NCBI GenBank assembly: GCA_027577595.1 | Contig: JANBRJ010000077.1 | Location: 21,011 to 85,010 of the forward strand | Source: Coemansia sp. RSA 487 | Lineage: Eukaryota; Kickxellomycota; Kickxellomycetes; Kickxellales; Kickxellaceae | Direction: 5' to 3' | DNA: 64,000 bases | Part shown: positions 42,397-52,900 of the stretch, in pieces | Position numbering within the stretch: the first letter of the stretch is position 1 | Layout: each line of letters starts with the position of its first letter | Translations under genes and position numbers: made by a program | The notes under the pieces: model-generated | The model's database searches: none | Told to the model about the DNA's origin: nothing | Seen by the model: only the letters and a program-made list of their open reading frames with translations

Positions 42397-42741
42397 ATGG
42401 CTCGCATTATCTCTGTCGCTTCTATTGCCGCTCTCCTCGCTTTCGGAGCTTTCTCATCGCCAGTTGTCGAATCTAGGGCATGTGCTCATTCTAACCACGT
42501 TCATGTAGCCAGACGTGGCTACGGCGCTGGCTTTGTACCTGGCTACGGCATTGGCTATGGAGCTGGTTACGGTGGCGGATTTGGCTTTGGCTTCCCATTT
42601 GCATCGAGCTTTACCAACGCACTCAACACCAACTTTAACGCAGCCAGCTTCAACGATGACACTCTTTATGTCAACAACAAGGATGCAAATACTGTCAACA
42701 GCAACCTCAACACCTTTACCAACGCCAACACTATTGTATAA
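42397..42741 (+). CDS. small secreted Gly/Tyr-rich then Asn-rich protein
   Basis: 114 residues. Signal peptide 1-20 or so (ALLAFGAFSS, cleavage near SSPVVES). Then a short His-containing segment ending ARR, a likely Kex2 cut at 39-40. A Gly/Tyr/Phe-rich block of GYG repeats (about 41-68) is followed by an Asn/Thr/Ser-rich tail. Such composition suits a structural or surface peptide. The Asn-rich tail (NTNFNAAS, NNKDANTVNSN) recalls the tail of the secreted protein at 54069. Start chosen at the ATG after a TATA box and an A-rich leader. Confidence 0.7.
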   Translation: MARIISVASIAALLAFGAFSSPVVESRACAHSNHVHVARRGYGAGFVPGYGIGYGAGYGGGFGFGFPFASSFTNALNTNFNAASFNDDTLYVNNKDANTVNSNLNTFTNANTIV

Positions 42742-43428
42742 GTTTTTATAGAATTATATTCCTAGACTGACATAGAAATTGTAGACAATTTGTTCTGATA
42801 TAAACTGCACTGAACTTAGAAATACCATCAAATCAACTGGACCATGCGTTAACGACATATCTGCTCTAATTACTAGCAATAGATAACCACAGTAACTGAC
42901 TGGCTGATTATTATCTTTGCACAAAGAACAAGCTTAGAAATCCTATTGAAAATAGAATATCGGTGAGTTTAGTAGTTCTATTCTATTTTTTACTTCTATC
43001 CATTGAATCGAAGGCATGGTTTGCAACAATTGCCAACTACAAGCAATTTGCATGGGTTTTAACGAGACTCTTACAAACCAAGCCGTTTGTACATAGACAT
43101 GATTGTAATGGTGCTTTAGCACTACCTTCTCCAATTTTCCATCCTGCTTTTCAAAGGTGCTGCAGTAATGAAAATGCATATCATTTGCAGTCCAGATTAT
43201 TTACAGAAAAAGCTTGTGGCTTTTAACAGACTTTCTAGTTATTAAAATTTTATTCATTGCTAGTATGAATTCTTGCTTTACAAAAAAGCGCGCTGTAATG
43301 CATACTTTTGTGCTATGAATAAAGACCGTGCTAATAGCTGCAAACTACATTCTACTTTCCCTATAAAACAAGTGATCAGTTAGTTCCAGCGTGGCTACCA
43401 GGGCTGTTGGAATGAATCGAAATGCACT
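42742..43428. other. intergenic
   Basis: AT-rich. Frames of 78-87 codons on both strands overlap each other and have no support. Confidence 0.4.
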
Positions 43429-44448
43429 TCATTTTTTGGTTCCGTATTTCCATGGCACGGTCGAGCGACTGGAGGGTCCAGCATGAGTTCCCACGTCATA
43501 CTCATTGATAAGGCTGCTGTAATATTCTCTGGCCTTTATCGATTCTGAGATCCTAACTTCGTTTTTCCAGCGAAGCACTGCCTCTGGAATGCTAGGTCTA
43601 CTTTGATGTTCGAATGACGGTGCTGTATAGCATGGAGTGGGAGTTTTAAGAACCACCCAGCCCTCTCTGGTTAGTATGCAGCTAGCAACAACACAGCATT
43701 CAGCGTTCACCAACACTTCAAAAGTCATTGGCGTGACATTTGCTATGTTGTGGATTCGAATGTCTTTAGGAATTGCTTTTCTTATCATGTCTAGTGAAGT
43801 TGTGCGATTGCCTTTAAAGCTCTTATTTTGCGATGTGATGACAATGACGCACAACCCGTTCTTCTGAGCCCATTTTGGAAGTTCGCAAAAGCCTTTTCTG
43901 GTTTCTATACCTTTATCGAACGTAATAGATGATTGGTTATAGTTTGCTTCCATTGCGCTGTCGGGATTAGGCTTTTGTTCTTTGTGTTTCCCTGATACCT
44001 CGCCAAGAGGGAGTTCTTCGATAGCGGTGGCTGTATAAGCAGAGCATCCCACAACTGGTGCAAGCTGTGCTGCCTTAATGTGGTCTGTCAGGTCGGGAAG
44101 ATGTTTGTCAACAAGGGCAACCAATTTATCCTGCTCGGTTTTCAATTCGGCCTTCAGGTCAGCCGTTTTGGCAGCGCGAGCTTCTATGCGATTAGAAATC
44201 AATTCTTTCTTGGCGGCCAGTTCTTTGCGGACCTTTTTGATCTCTTCCTGGGCTGCCACTTCCGCTTCGTGTATCTCTTGGATGTCCATACGATCTGCTT
44301 CGATCTGTGCTTGTTGGAGGAGCTCGAACTCTTTCTTTTGTTCTTTGATAATATCCAACTTGGCATTAACTGTCGTCACAAAGTCCGCGTTGGTATTTTC
44401 GTGGTAGCTGTTGACCGGCTCCTCATATGGTGGCTGCTGGTTGCTCAT
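43429..44448 (-). CDS. coiled-coil protein, possibly derived from a transposon ORF1
   Basis: 339 residues, single exon, clean frame. Residues about 30-115 form a strongly charged heptad-like coiled coil (many Glu, Lys and Ala). After a linker, residues about 195-310 form a mixed alpha/beta domain with LDMIRKAIPKDIRIHNIANVT followed by a FEVLVN strand. That segment reminds me of the RNA-binding or gag-like ORF1 of fungal retrotransposons, but I cannot show it. No stop or frameshift. It lies 300 bp from the inverted-repeat/Fanzor remnant. Alternatives: an ordinary lineage-specific protein. Confidence 0.55.
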   Translation of the reverse strand: MSNQQPPYEEPVNSYHENTNADFVTTVNAKLDIIKEQKKEFELLQQAQIEADRMDIQEIHEAEVAAQEEIKKVRKELAAKKELISNRIEARAAKTADLKAELKTEQDKLVALVDKHLPDLTDHIKAAQLAPVVGCSAYTATAIEELPLGEVSGKHKEQKPNPDSAMEANYNQSSITFDKGIETRKGFCELPKWAQKNGLCVIVITSQNKSFKGNRTTSLDMIRKAIPKDIRIHNIANVTPMTFEVLVNAECCVVASCILTREGWVVLKTPTPCYTAPSFEHQSRPSIPEAVLRWKNEVRISESIKAREYYSSLINEYDVGTHAGPSSRSTVPWKYGTKK

Positions 44449-44772
44449 GGTGGCTGTTCACTGGGTTCTGGTTTTGCTGTAGGTTTGAAAAGAATATAGT
44501 TTGGTGGAAAATTATTGTTAAAGTGAAAAGTGTTAAAGGATGCCAACCTTTTTTTGGAAGAAAAAGCAAGCAAAAGCAAAAATTGTGATTGACAACAGAT
44601 GGTGACAACAGCACTTTTTTAAATTACGAGACAGTACTTAGAGCTTCCTCCAAAGCACACATTAATTATATGGATGTTGCGACCAGGTCAGTGACAATTT
44701 ACAAGCTGTCTTGGATGCTTCATAATTAATGAAAATATGCGTTTTTAATGCTCGCTGGACATTACAGTGCCG
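44449..44772. other. intergenic
   Basis: Leader of the coiled-coil gene (minus strand) up to the left inverted repeat. No other feature is seen. Confidence 0.35.
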
Positions 44773-44874
44773 TGTAAAACTAATTGCGTCGAATAAAGAT
44801 GATGTATACGCGTCGAATGGCGAAAGGGCTGCAGTGGCGATAGCGCATTTTGCGATCCAAGAAAAAGTCGCTTG
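44773..44874 (+). repeat. left arm of a 102-bp inverted repeat
   Basis: This arm matches the reverse complement of 45619-45720 at 98 of 102 positions. Both arms can be read in one frame (SNKDDVYASNGERAA, AHFAIQEKVAC). Three of the four differences are synonymous in that frame. Together the arms bracket a Fanzor fragment. Either terminal repeats of a dead element or an inverted duplication of coding DNA. Confidence 0.85.
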
Positions 44875-45089
44875 CCCAGGCGTGGCATACGCAAGAGAAA
44901 ATACAAATGATTAGTACCATTGTCAAAAAGCAGTCACAGATGTTTATCTCTTCGGCCCTCATTTGAGCACCTACCTGCAAAATGGACAGCATCAGCATTC
45001 TATCCTAGGACTAGGATTCCTAGGACTAGATTTGCCGCTGTCGTCTTCCTTTTCTTCTTGGGCTGCTGTTCATTAGTGGTAGCAATAGC

Positions 45090-45430
45090 TGCAAGCCGAC
45101 TGTAACCGAGGCGCTCTGGAGGCTCACCGTGATCGCGAAGACCATGGAAAGTATACCTAAAGTTGAGAACGGCTGCGAGATCTCGGCTGTACATGCGTGA
45201 ACGAGAAGTCAAAACACCATCCACTTCCACAGGCTCCATACGTAGTTCGTTGGTGCGCTCAAGGAGCCCGGGGCAGAGCACTTCTTTATCTTCCCTTGTT
45301 GGCAGGTAGCATTTTCCAACCAAATCCCTGTGTAGTACTGACACTGATATGGCCAGGCCGTTGAATGCTTCACATAGACCTTTCTTGATGTATGCCAGAA
45401 CTGCAGCTGGGTTCTTGTTCAGGGCAGTAG
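45090..45430 (-). pseudogene. Fanzor C-terminal fragment
   Basis: The minus strand reads SRDLAAVLNFRYTFHGLR followed by PPERLGYS. This is the counterpart of NRDLATVLNFRHIF and RPERFRR of the decayed Fanzor at 16-17.9 kb. It keeps the RuvC-III region but not the RuvC-I or -II motifs. The zinc-ribbon cysteines are largely absent. The frame can be followed upstream to about 45430. A dead remnant. Confidence 0.7.
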
Positions 45431-45618
45431 TGGTATTTCTTCAGATTGCTGGGGTTTATTAGGAGCAATGTTAACTAACCACATTGAAAGCACAGACAGA
45501 GACCGAGATGCCAGTCCATTTTAGTGCGGGATAGTAGGCGTATAGCGAACAATTTTCTCCACAAAGCAGCTCAGTTTGTACTTCTTGCTTCAAAGCGCAA
45601 ATATAACACCAGCTGACA

Positions 45619-45720
45619 CAAGCGACTTTTTCTTGGATCGCAAAATGCGCTATCGCCGCCGCAGCCCTTTCACCATTCGACGCGTATACATCATCTTTAT
45701 TCGACGCAATCAGTTTTACA
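45619..45720 (-). repeat. right arm of a 102-bp inverted repeat
   Basis: Reverse-complement partner of 44773-44874 with four mismatches. The distance between the inner edges is 744 bp. Confidence 0.85.
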
Positions 45721-45942
45721 AAATACAGCACCTGATTTCACGACACTAGAAAATGCTGCCCTCCATAAGCGGCATATCTGCACATCGTATCATTACATGT
45801 CCTACAGGAAATTATTATACATTTTAAAGCTTGCTTGTTTGTAAACACTTTTCTCGTTCCCTGGATTCCATCTTGCTATTATTTGCAATTTGCAATTTGT
45901 ATCTGGTTACCAAGAGTTTAGCAACAGATCTATGCCCTAATC

Positions 45943-47628
45943 ATGCCTGCCATTTCTGTTTTCCAGCGTCTACCGCTACATATTGCCGAAGCGATTGCCA
46001 GCTATTATATTACAATATACTCCTCGGACGATTATCGCTATCGTGACAAGGATGACAAGTCGATAGCAGCTTGGCTGTTGCTGTATGATGTCAGCTATTC
46101 GTGGCGGCTGCTGTCTCGTCGGTTCTTCTTCAAAGAGATCAACATAAGAGTATTGATAGATAGCGGAAAAAGGCTGGATTTTACATATTGTCCGTTATAT
46201 GTGGATTTCAATACTTCATGCTACAGCTTTGTCAAACACGTCAATATTGATTTCCCGGCCTTCAGAAAGAAGCCATACAACACCCACCCCAAAGATCTAT
46301 CGGAAGCATGGCCAGAAGACATCGTGTTTCCATCAGCACTTTCCTTAAACATTGACCTGTCTGTTATGTACTATCAAAAGTTTGACGAGCGCAGCGCTAT
46401 AGAGAACGAACGGTTCTATTGGATAACGCAGCGCATTCGAAATTCGATGCCGAAGCTTCGGGAAGTTATTGTTACCGATAAGAGACTCGAGAAAATGCAC
46501 GGTACAGTTTCTACTATTCGTCAATGGAAGGCAGATGAGTTTTTGTCAGTAGTTTTCGGCAAAGTAACAGCTTTTGATATCAGGACAAATACGGTATGTC
46601 TGGTTGGTGACTTTTTATCCCGACAAAACGGCACAGGAATAACCAGCTTAAAATGCTCACTCACCAACAGAAACGATCTTTTCGGTTAAATTATTGAAAA
46701 GTCTGCGCATACCTTAGTATCGCTTGACATTAACGACAAGCGCCTACGGAATGCAAGGTCATTTATATTTGATAAAGATGACAAGCCGATCGTATATCCA
46801 TGTCTGGAGACACTTAAATTCAGAAGCATGTTTGATCCTCAGCCAGACGAGAAGTACCGGGTGGACAAATCTATAGCCCCGTTTCCAGTGTTGCGGTATC
46901 TACTGTGGCCTTTGAAGTACGCATTTAATGACGACACGCTATTTCGAGGGAATAGCGGCACCATGGAGTACCTGCATATTGAAGTTGATGGTGCTTTTGA
47001 GCAAATTCTTAAAAGACACAATACGTTTTCCAATGGCAACTATTCACAGCTGTGCTGCGTGTCCGTTTGTAATTTAGCAGATTCGAATGGTCCGGCATTG
47101 CCTATCGACGTGTTCGTGGGAGTTGCTGGCAGTTTTATTTCCCTAGCAACTCAGTACGTAACACTGCGTCACCCAGACCTGTGCAATATTGTTGACGCTT
47201 TTTCTTTGTGGCCATATTTGGGATGCATACGTATCCTCCGTCTGTCAAGCTTTAAGGGGTCGTTGTGTGAGCTAGTTGAAATAGTACGGCTCTTGCCAAG
47301 CATGAAAGCGCTTTTTTGCGATCCTGGTAGAGTCAGCTGCGGATTCCACAGCTTGGAGTTTAGTGCCCTCATCAATGACCTTTACGCGAGATACAGCAAT
47401 CTGAGCCGCTGTTTAAAATGCTGGAATTTTTTGTTAGAAGCGCATGGAAATATCGTCTCTGTGGCACAGAATGCATTAGCATTTGCCATTTTGTGCACCG
47501 ACTTTGCTGTGGCGCTTTTTTACCCGCCAAACAGGGTTGTCTTTAGGGACTTGATCAACTGGGCTATCGGAAGTGGATTGTACGATCAGCATATTGAAAA
47601 GCTGTGGCGCCTTGTTCGAAATTATTGA
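45943..47628 (+). pseudogene. F-box/LRR-like family, copy 3, single in-frame stop
   Basis: One continuous frame of 562 codons is broken only by TAA at 46687-46689; the same frame resumes at once and matches the paralogues across the stop (paralogues keep IIGKT or VLEQS here). N-terminus FQRLPLHIAEAI is F-box-like; then SYSWRLL, WPEDIVF, ERFYWITQRI, WKADEFLS, NGTGIT, PIVYP, APFPVLRYL, then LRR-like repeats and GLYDQHIEKL at the end. A single nonsense codon suggests recent loss or, less likely, readthrough. In known families F-box proteins recruit substrates to SCF ubiquitin ligases. Confidence 0.7.
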
Positions 47629-47955
47629 AAAAGTTCATTTCCTTAATCCAAACCATGTTGCAAATGCCATGCCAAATGAGCTTCTGAGACCGATTATTCA
47701 TAGTAGAGGTAATGGAGCTTATTGTGACCAAACGGCTTATAAACACATGAGGGGAGGAAGCACGCATGTTGCAACATATTTACAGTTGATTACATCCCAT
47801 TTTCCGAGATGCAGAATGAGCACATAGATTTTTGTAATCAAAAAACTGCTAGCAAATTTTCCATTTAACTTTGGCCCTTTGGCCCTTTGTTACATTTATT
47901 TTATTTTGACTTTTCGTATTTACCTACTCATATACTATTCTTTTTTTTAGTGACA
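47629..47955. other. intergenic between F-box-like copies
   Basis: AT-rich spacer with a poly-T run just before the next ATG. Nothing else is seen. Confidence 0.4.
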
Positions 47956-49713
47956 ATGCCTGCTATATCTCCCTTCCAGAGCCTGCCACTTCATATTGCT
48001 AAAGCAATTGCTGACTACTGTGTTTCCACTCTACTAACACACAAGCAATTTGCTGACAAGAACATGCTAGGAACAGCTGTATGGTCCAAGCCGTACCGTA
48101 TTAGTTATTCTTAGCGATTGCTTGCCTTTCAATATTTTCTCAAGGAAGTCAATTTGAATATATCGATTTCCAGTCGAGTGGGTGAGTTGAAGTTTGTCCT
48201 GTGCAATAGGCTTTTTGAGATAAACGCATCGCACTACAGCTACGTCAGACGCGTCCTAGTTAAATTCTCAGACTTTAAAGTGAATACAATTAACAGCCTT
48301 GTTCAAGATTTCTCCGTTCATTGGCCCAAAGATCTTGTGTTTTGTTCTGCGCGTTTTTTGTATATCGATATCGGAGGCTTGCATTATCAGAAATTCGACG
48401 AGCACAGCGCCACTGAGAGCGAACGATTCTACTGGATAACGCAGCAGATCCAAGCCTCGCTGCCGAAGCTTCAAGAGGTTGCCGTCACTGATTCCCGACC
48501 TGGGCCGTCTGATGCCATGGACTTTAGTGGTATCACATGGAAGGCAGACGAGTTCCTATCGGCAATATTTGCCAAGGCCACCGCGTTTACTATTATGACA
48601 AAGGCGCTTCAATTCGCCAGCAACTATTCGTTTATTCAAAACGGCACTGGACTCACCCGTATAGAATGTCATTGTTCCGTCAAAAATGATTGTCTTGCTC
48701 GTGTTCTTGAGCAGTCTGTGTCTACCCTGGAGTCGTTGAAATTCGAGGGCCTGTTCTTAGAGAATGTCAAGTCGTTTGTTTTTGATGGAAATAGCAGACC
48801 GATTGTCTACCCAAGACTAAAAAGGCTTGAATTCTGTAACTACAGAAATTATGTGCTTGGAGAAAAATTTCAAGTGGACAGCTCAGTCATTCCATTTCCA
48901 GTATTACGCTATCTCCGATGGAATTCGGAATATATATTCGAGGACGACACGCTATTCAGAAGAAATTGCCATACGTTGGAATATCTGGATATCAAACTTG
49001 ATGTTGCTTTTACTCGCTTTCTGCGAAGGAACAAAGTGTTTGCTGGTGGCAAGTTCTCGCAACTGTGCTACGTTTCCGCTCATATTACTGGAATCAGCAG
49101 TGCCATCGAAGCGAATATTCACCAATTTGAAGAACTTTTGGTGGACCTTATCTCCCCAGCGACTATATTTCTTTCGCTGGACCACTTCTACTTAGGCAAG
49201 TGTATTGTTGATCCCGCTGTTGCCAGCCCGAACTTGGAAACCATCCAGGTCCTTAGATTGTCCGGCGTTGAGATATCATTACCTGATCTGCTTGACGTTA
49301 TAAAAGCGTTGCCGAATCTGATCAAACTTTCATTATGGTTAACGGTAGAGAGAGATGGGACTACCAGTATACCGTTCAGCGATATTATCGATGATCTTTA
49401 CACACAGTACTATCCTCTGAGCCAACGCTTTAAGCAGCTGGAGGTCAGGATGGTTTCAGTTTACGATATGCAAGCCATGACAATGGTATCGTTGGTGCTT
49501 CTGGCTCTATGCCCTAGCTTTTTGCTTACCATTGTTCCTTTCATAAATAGATGTGAATTTGGGAGCAGCATCAAAAAAGCGATTGGTGATGGACAGTGCA
49601 GTGAATATGTTGACAAGATACAGCGCCTTTTACAAAGGGTGGATTACGGACCATTTGAAGTGCGACAGTCCCCTGCTCCAGGACGAGTCCAAGCTAGCCA
49701 ATCTTCTTTGTGA
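47956..49713 (+). pseudogene. F-box/LRR-like family, copy 4, single in-frame stop
   Basis: A 585-codon frame interrupted once, by TAG at 48112-48114. Copies 1 and 3 have Trp at the same place (SYAW, SYSW), so TGG changed to TAG. The rest is intact: WPKDLVF, ERFYWITQQI, WKADEFLSAIF, NGTGLT, PIVYPRL, IPFPVLRYLRW, then LRR-like segments and a slightly longer tail. If translation began after the stop, the F-box-like part would be lost. The stop position differs from copy 3, so the losses are independent. Confidence 0.7.
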
Positions 49714-49995
49714 TAGAATAAAGGATCGTGTTGCTTTCACTTGCAAACATAATGAAATAAATGTAAACATAAATAGTCTAGGGCGATCAAGGAGATGTGA
49801 TCAAATCAAAACGCAGTTTAAAAAAATAGTTACTGCATATTCGCACAACTTTAGTAGTGGACAGTGTACAATTGCAAACACGTGTCACATTATTTTCTCC
49901 TTTTCTCTTTCCAATATTTTATTTTTACAAGCTAAATACGATTCACTCCCTCCCCTCTTAATTCGAAAAGCAGAAACAAAAAACAAAAAGAAAAA

Positions 49996-52900
49996 ATGTA
50001 CAACAGCACGAGGTCTTCGAGACAGAGCCTAGGAAGTAATAATACACCCAGTGGGTCGCGCCGCCACAGCCTGCTTTCAGCAGATGGGAATTTGCAACTA
50101 GACAACACATACAATTACACGAGTTCATGGAATCTCTTGGGCGGGGACAATTTGAGTCAATGGCGACGCACGTATGTAGCCAGTGAAGTGGGCGACACGG
50201 ACGGAGTACAATCGACTTCACTTGCATTACCAGATGAAACGAGATTCACTACATGTATGGCGGTCAGCGAAGACCAGCCGCTTTTGGCTATTGGGTCTGG
50301 GAGTTACGAAACTAATATGTTTTTCGTGCAAAGTTTGGATGACCAGCTGGATGTCAAGGCATCGTTTGCCTCAAAATTCCCGATCTACTCGCTTGGGTTC
50401 AAATCAAACTTGTTAATGGCTGGAACGGATCGAAATACAAGCGTTCTTTACAAGGTCGACAGGGCGCGATTACTTGGGTTTCCGCCAGAGAACGCAATAG
50501 ACGATGACGGAGGCAGCGGCGACGATGGACCCTTGGTCCGTTGCGTGGGAACCTTCAAGAACAAGGCAGCAAAAAGTATCGATATTGCGGCGCCTGGAAA
50601 CCACGTACCTACCAGGCGAGTGTCTTGTGTAGAATTTGCACCACCTTTCAGTTCCGCTTCATCTCCAGGAGAAGGCAATAAGCAAGCTAACGGTGGGTGG
50701 CCGCCTCCATCGGCTGGAGCAAACTCGGAAATGTTTCTGGCATGTGTGGGTGGAGTTGTGAATATCTGGGATGCAGCGCACAGCCAGCACGCGTTGCGTA
50801 TGGAAAAGGTGTCGAATCAGCCCCTGACACGTGCATCGTGGAACCCAGAGGCGCCAGCAAACTTGATAGCCGCCAGCGGAGTGGACGGCGTGATCAACAT
50901 CCTTGATCTTCGGCGACGCGGCAGGGCGGTTGCATGGCGCACAGCACTGCCTGCACTTGGCGGCAATGACGCAGCAGACGAAGGATGGGCGATTAACGAC
51001 ATTGCGTGGTCTCCTTTTGTACCGTACTGGCTGGCAACAGCCAGTGAAAGTGGGCTTGTGCGCGTATGGGACATGCGGTATGCGGCGTCTGACGGCGCAG
51101 CGGTTGCCACCTTGCGCCATCCGACCAACCACGGGTCCATTACAAGCGTTGCATGGAGCCCAGCTCACGTGGACATGCTGGCTACAGGAGCCAGCGATAG
51201 GTCATGGCGGCTCCATGCGCTGCGCACTGGCGCTTCGACAGACGAGAGCAGCAGCGACACTCCTATTGTTGCGGAACAGCGTGCGGCGGAGGACATTGGG
51301 TCGGTTGTGTCGGTGCATGGCAAGGGCAACACTTTCTACACATTGAGCTCGTGCGGCGACCTTTACGCACACCGCGTGGCGCCTAGTGCGCTCAAGCACA
51401 CAGCGACCTTTCGGATGGACAATGAGACAGCAAAGCGCGCAGAGGCAGCGGTCCATGCGCGCGACTTTAAAGCAGCGTCGGAGAACGTACTGGAGCTGGT
51501 GGAGCGCTTGAAGGAGCAGCAGCAGCCCGTTTCGGAAAACGCCGACACAATCAAGACGCTGTGCGATCTGTTTAAAGCTAAGCCACGGCTTACGCACTCT
51601 TCGTGGGCACTGCCTCCGCCGTCGGTTGCGCTGATGTCGTCAGGCAGCGCGATAGCCGATACCATGGATACCTCTGCTGGCGGGACTGCTGGTGGTGCGG
51701 GGGGCAGTAAAAGCGAGATGTCAGATGCGGCGCACCAGGACTTTGCAAACGATCTCAAGTACCTTGGATACGGGCTTCCGCCAGGGTTCCCTCTAGAAAC
51801 AACGGCATCACGACAACCAGCGCTGTGGCAGGCGCTCGAGCGGCTCAACATGATGAATCTGCGGATCAAGCTTGCGGCAATGGTGGATCTGGCTGACGAG
51901 GAGTCAAGCAAGAAGAAGGGCGGGTCTCCCGTAGGCGCAGACGGACGTCCGCTGTGGAAGAATATTGCGGACCGCGAGAAGCAAATAGTTCAGTACGTGC
52001 AAGCAGAGCCGACGCTCTTTGATGCAAAGCTGTTGCGATCGATAGTAAAGCTAGTCCTGCCGCATGATTGCATTGCGGGACTGTCGCTGGGGCTTGGCGT
52101 GTGCCAAGCGTACCTTCGCCATGAGCGGCGACAGAAACAACAACAGGTAAATAACCAAAGCATAGTGTGCACTTCGCTTGACGGTCTAGTTCATGTCCTT
52201 TTGTTTCCGACTGTGTTTGACACCGACACAAGCACGTCTGCGCCAGAGGCAGTAACGGCAGCAGGAGCGGCGGCACGCGAAATAGCGACACCAGATGTAC
52301 CAGAAGTGCGGCAGCGTATCGCCGAGTGTCTGGCAACATGTCCTGAGGCTGTGTTTGAGATGGTTCGCCTTGAGATCAGTATCCAGCAGATCGTGATGCG
52401 CAGCGGCGAACAAGCCAAGGTGGCCGAAGACATTGTGCAAGCTATGAAAGACCATGCACGAACTGTCGAAACGCTGGTGCGCAGCAGTAGCTCGGGGATG
52501 GCGATGTTCCAGATCCATTCGGCATACCCAGCAACCACAACGCTGTCCGCAAGCGCAGTGCGTCTGTATCTGAACTCGCTAGTACCGATGCGAGCGTATG
52601 ACGAATACTTGGTCAACACGCAGTGGTGGCGTGTAGCGCCGCCTCGTGTGGCTACAGACGGGAGCCATGTGGTAGGAACTGATTACGGGTGGCTGTCGTC
52701 GTTCTCGCTTGCGCGCATAGTTAACCGCCAGGCGGCAACACTTGTGGTGCCCAGGTTCCGCAGACAAATCGATGTGGTGCTGTCGACGATCCGCAAGGAA
52801 CCGCTTAGTCTGGAGCCGCGACTGTACCGCGACACGCTGCTTAAAGTAGCGCGCGTCAATCTGATGATGCGATGCGATAAGCCTTTGGAATTCAGCGTGC

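Noticed and set aside
46687-46720. A 33-nt GTTAAA...TTAG segment over the stop of copy 3 that could be a tiny intron
   Set aside because: Paralogues encode matching residues across this segment, so it is coding sequence, and 33 nt is too short for normal splicing.
46687-48114. Programmed stop readthrough in the F-box-like copies
   Set aside because: The bases after TAA and TAG are not a known strong readthrough context, the positions differ between copies, and sister copies have plain frameshifts.
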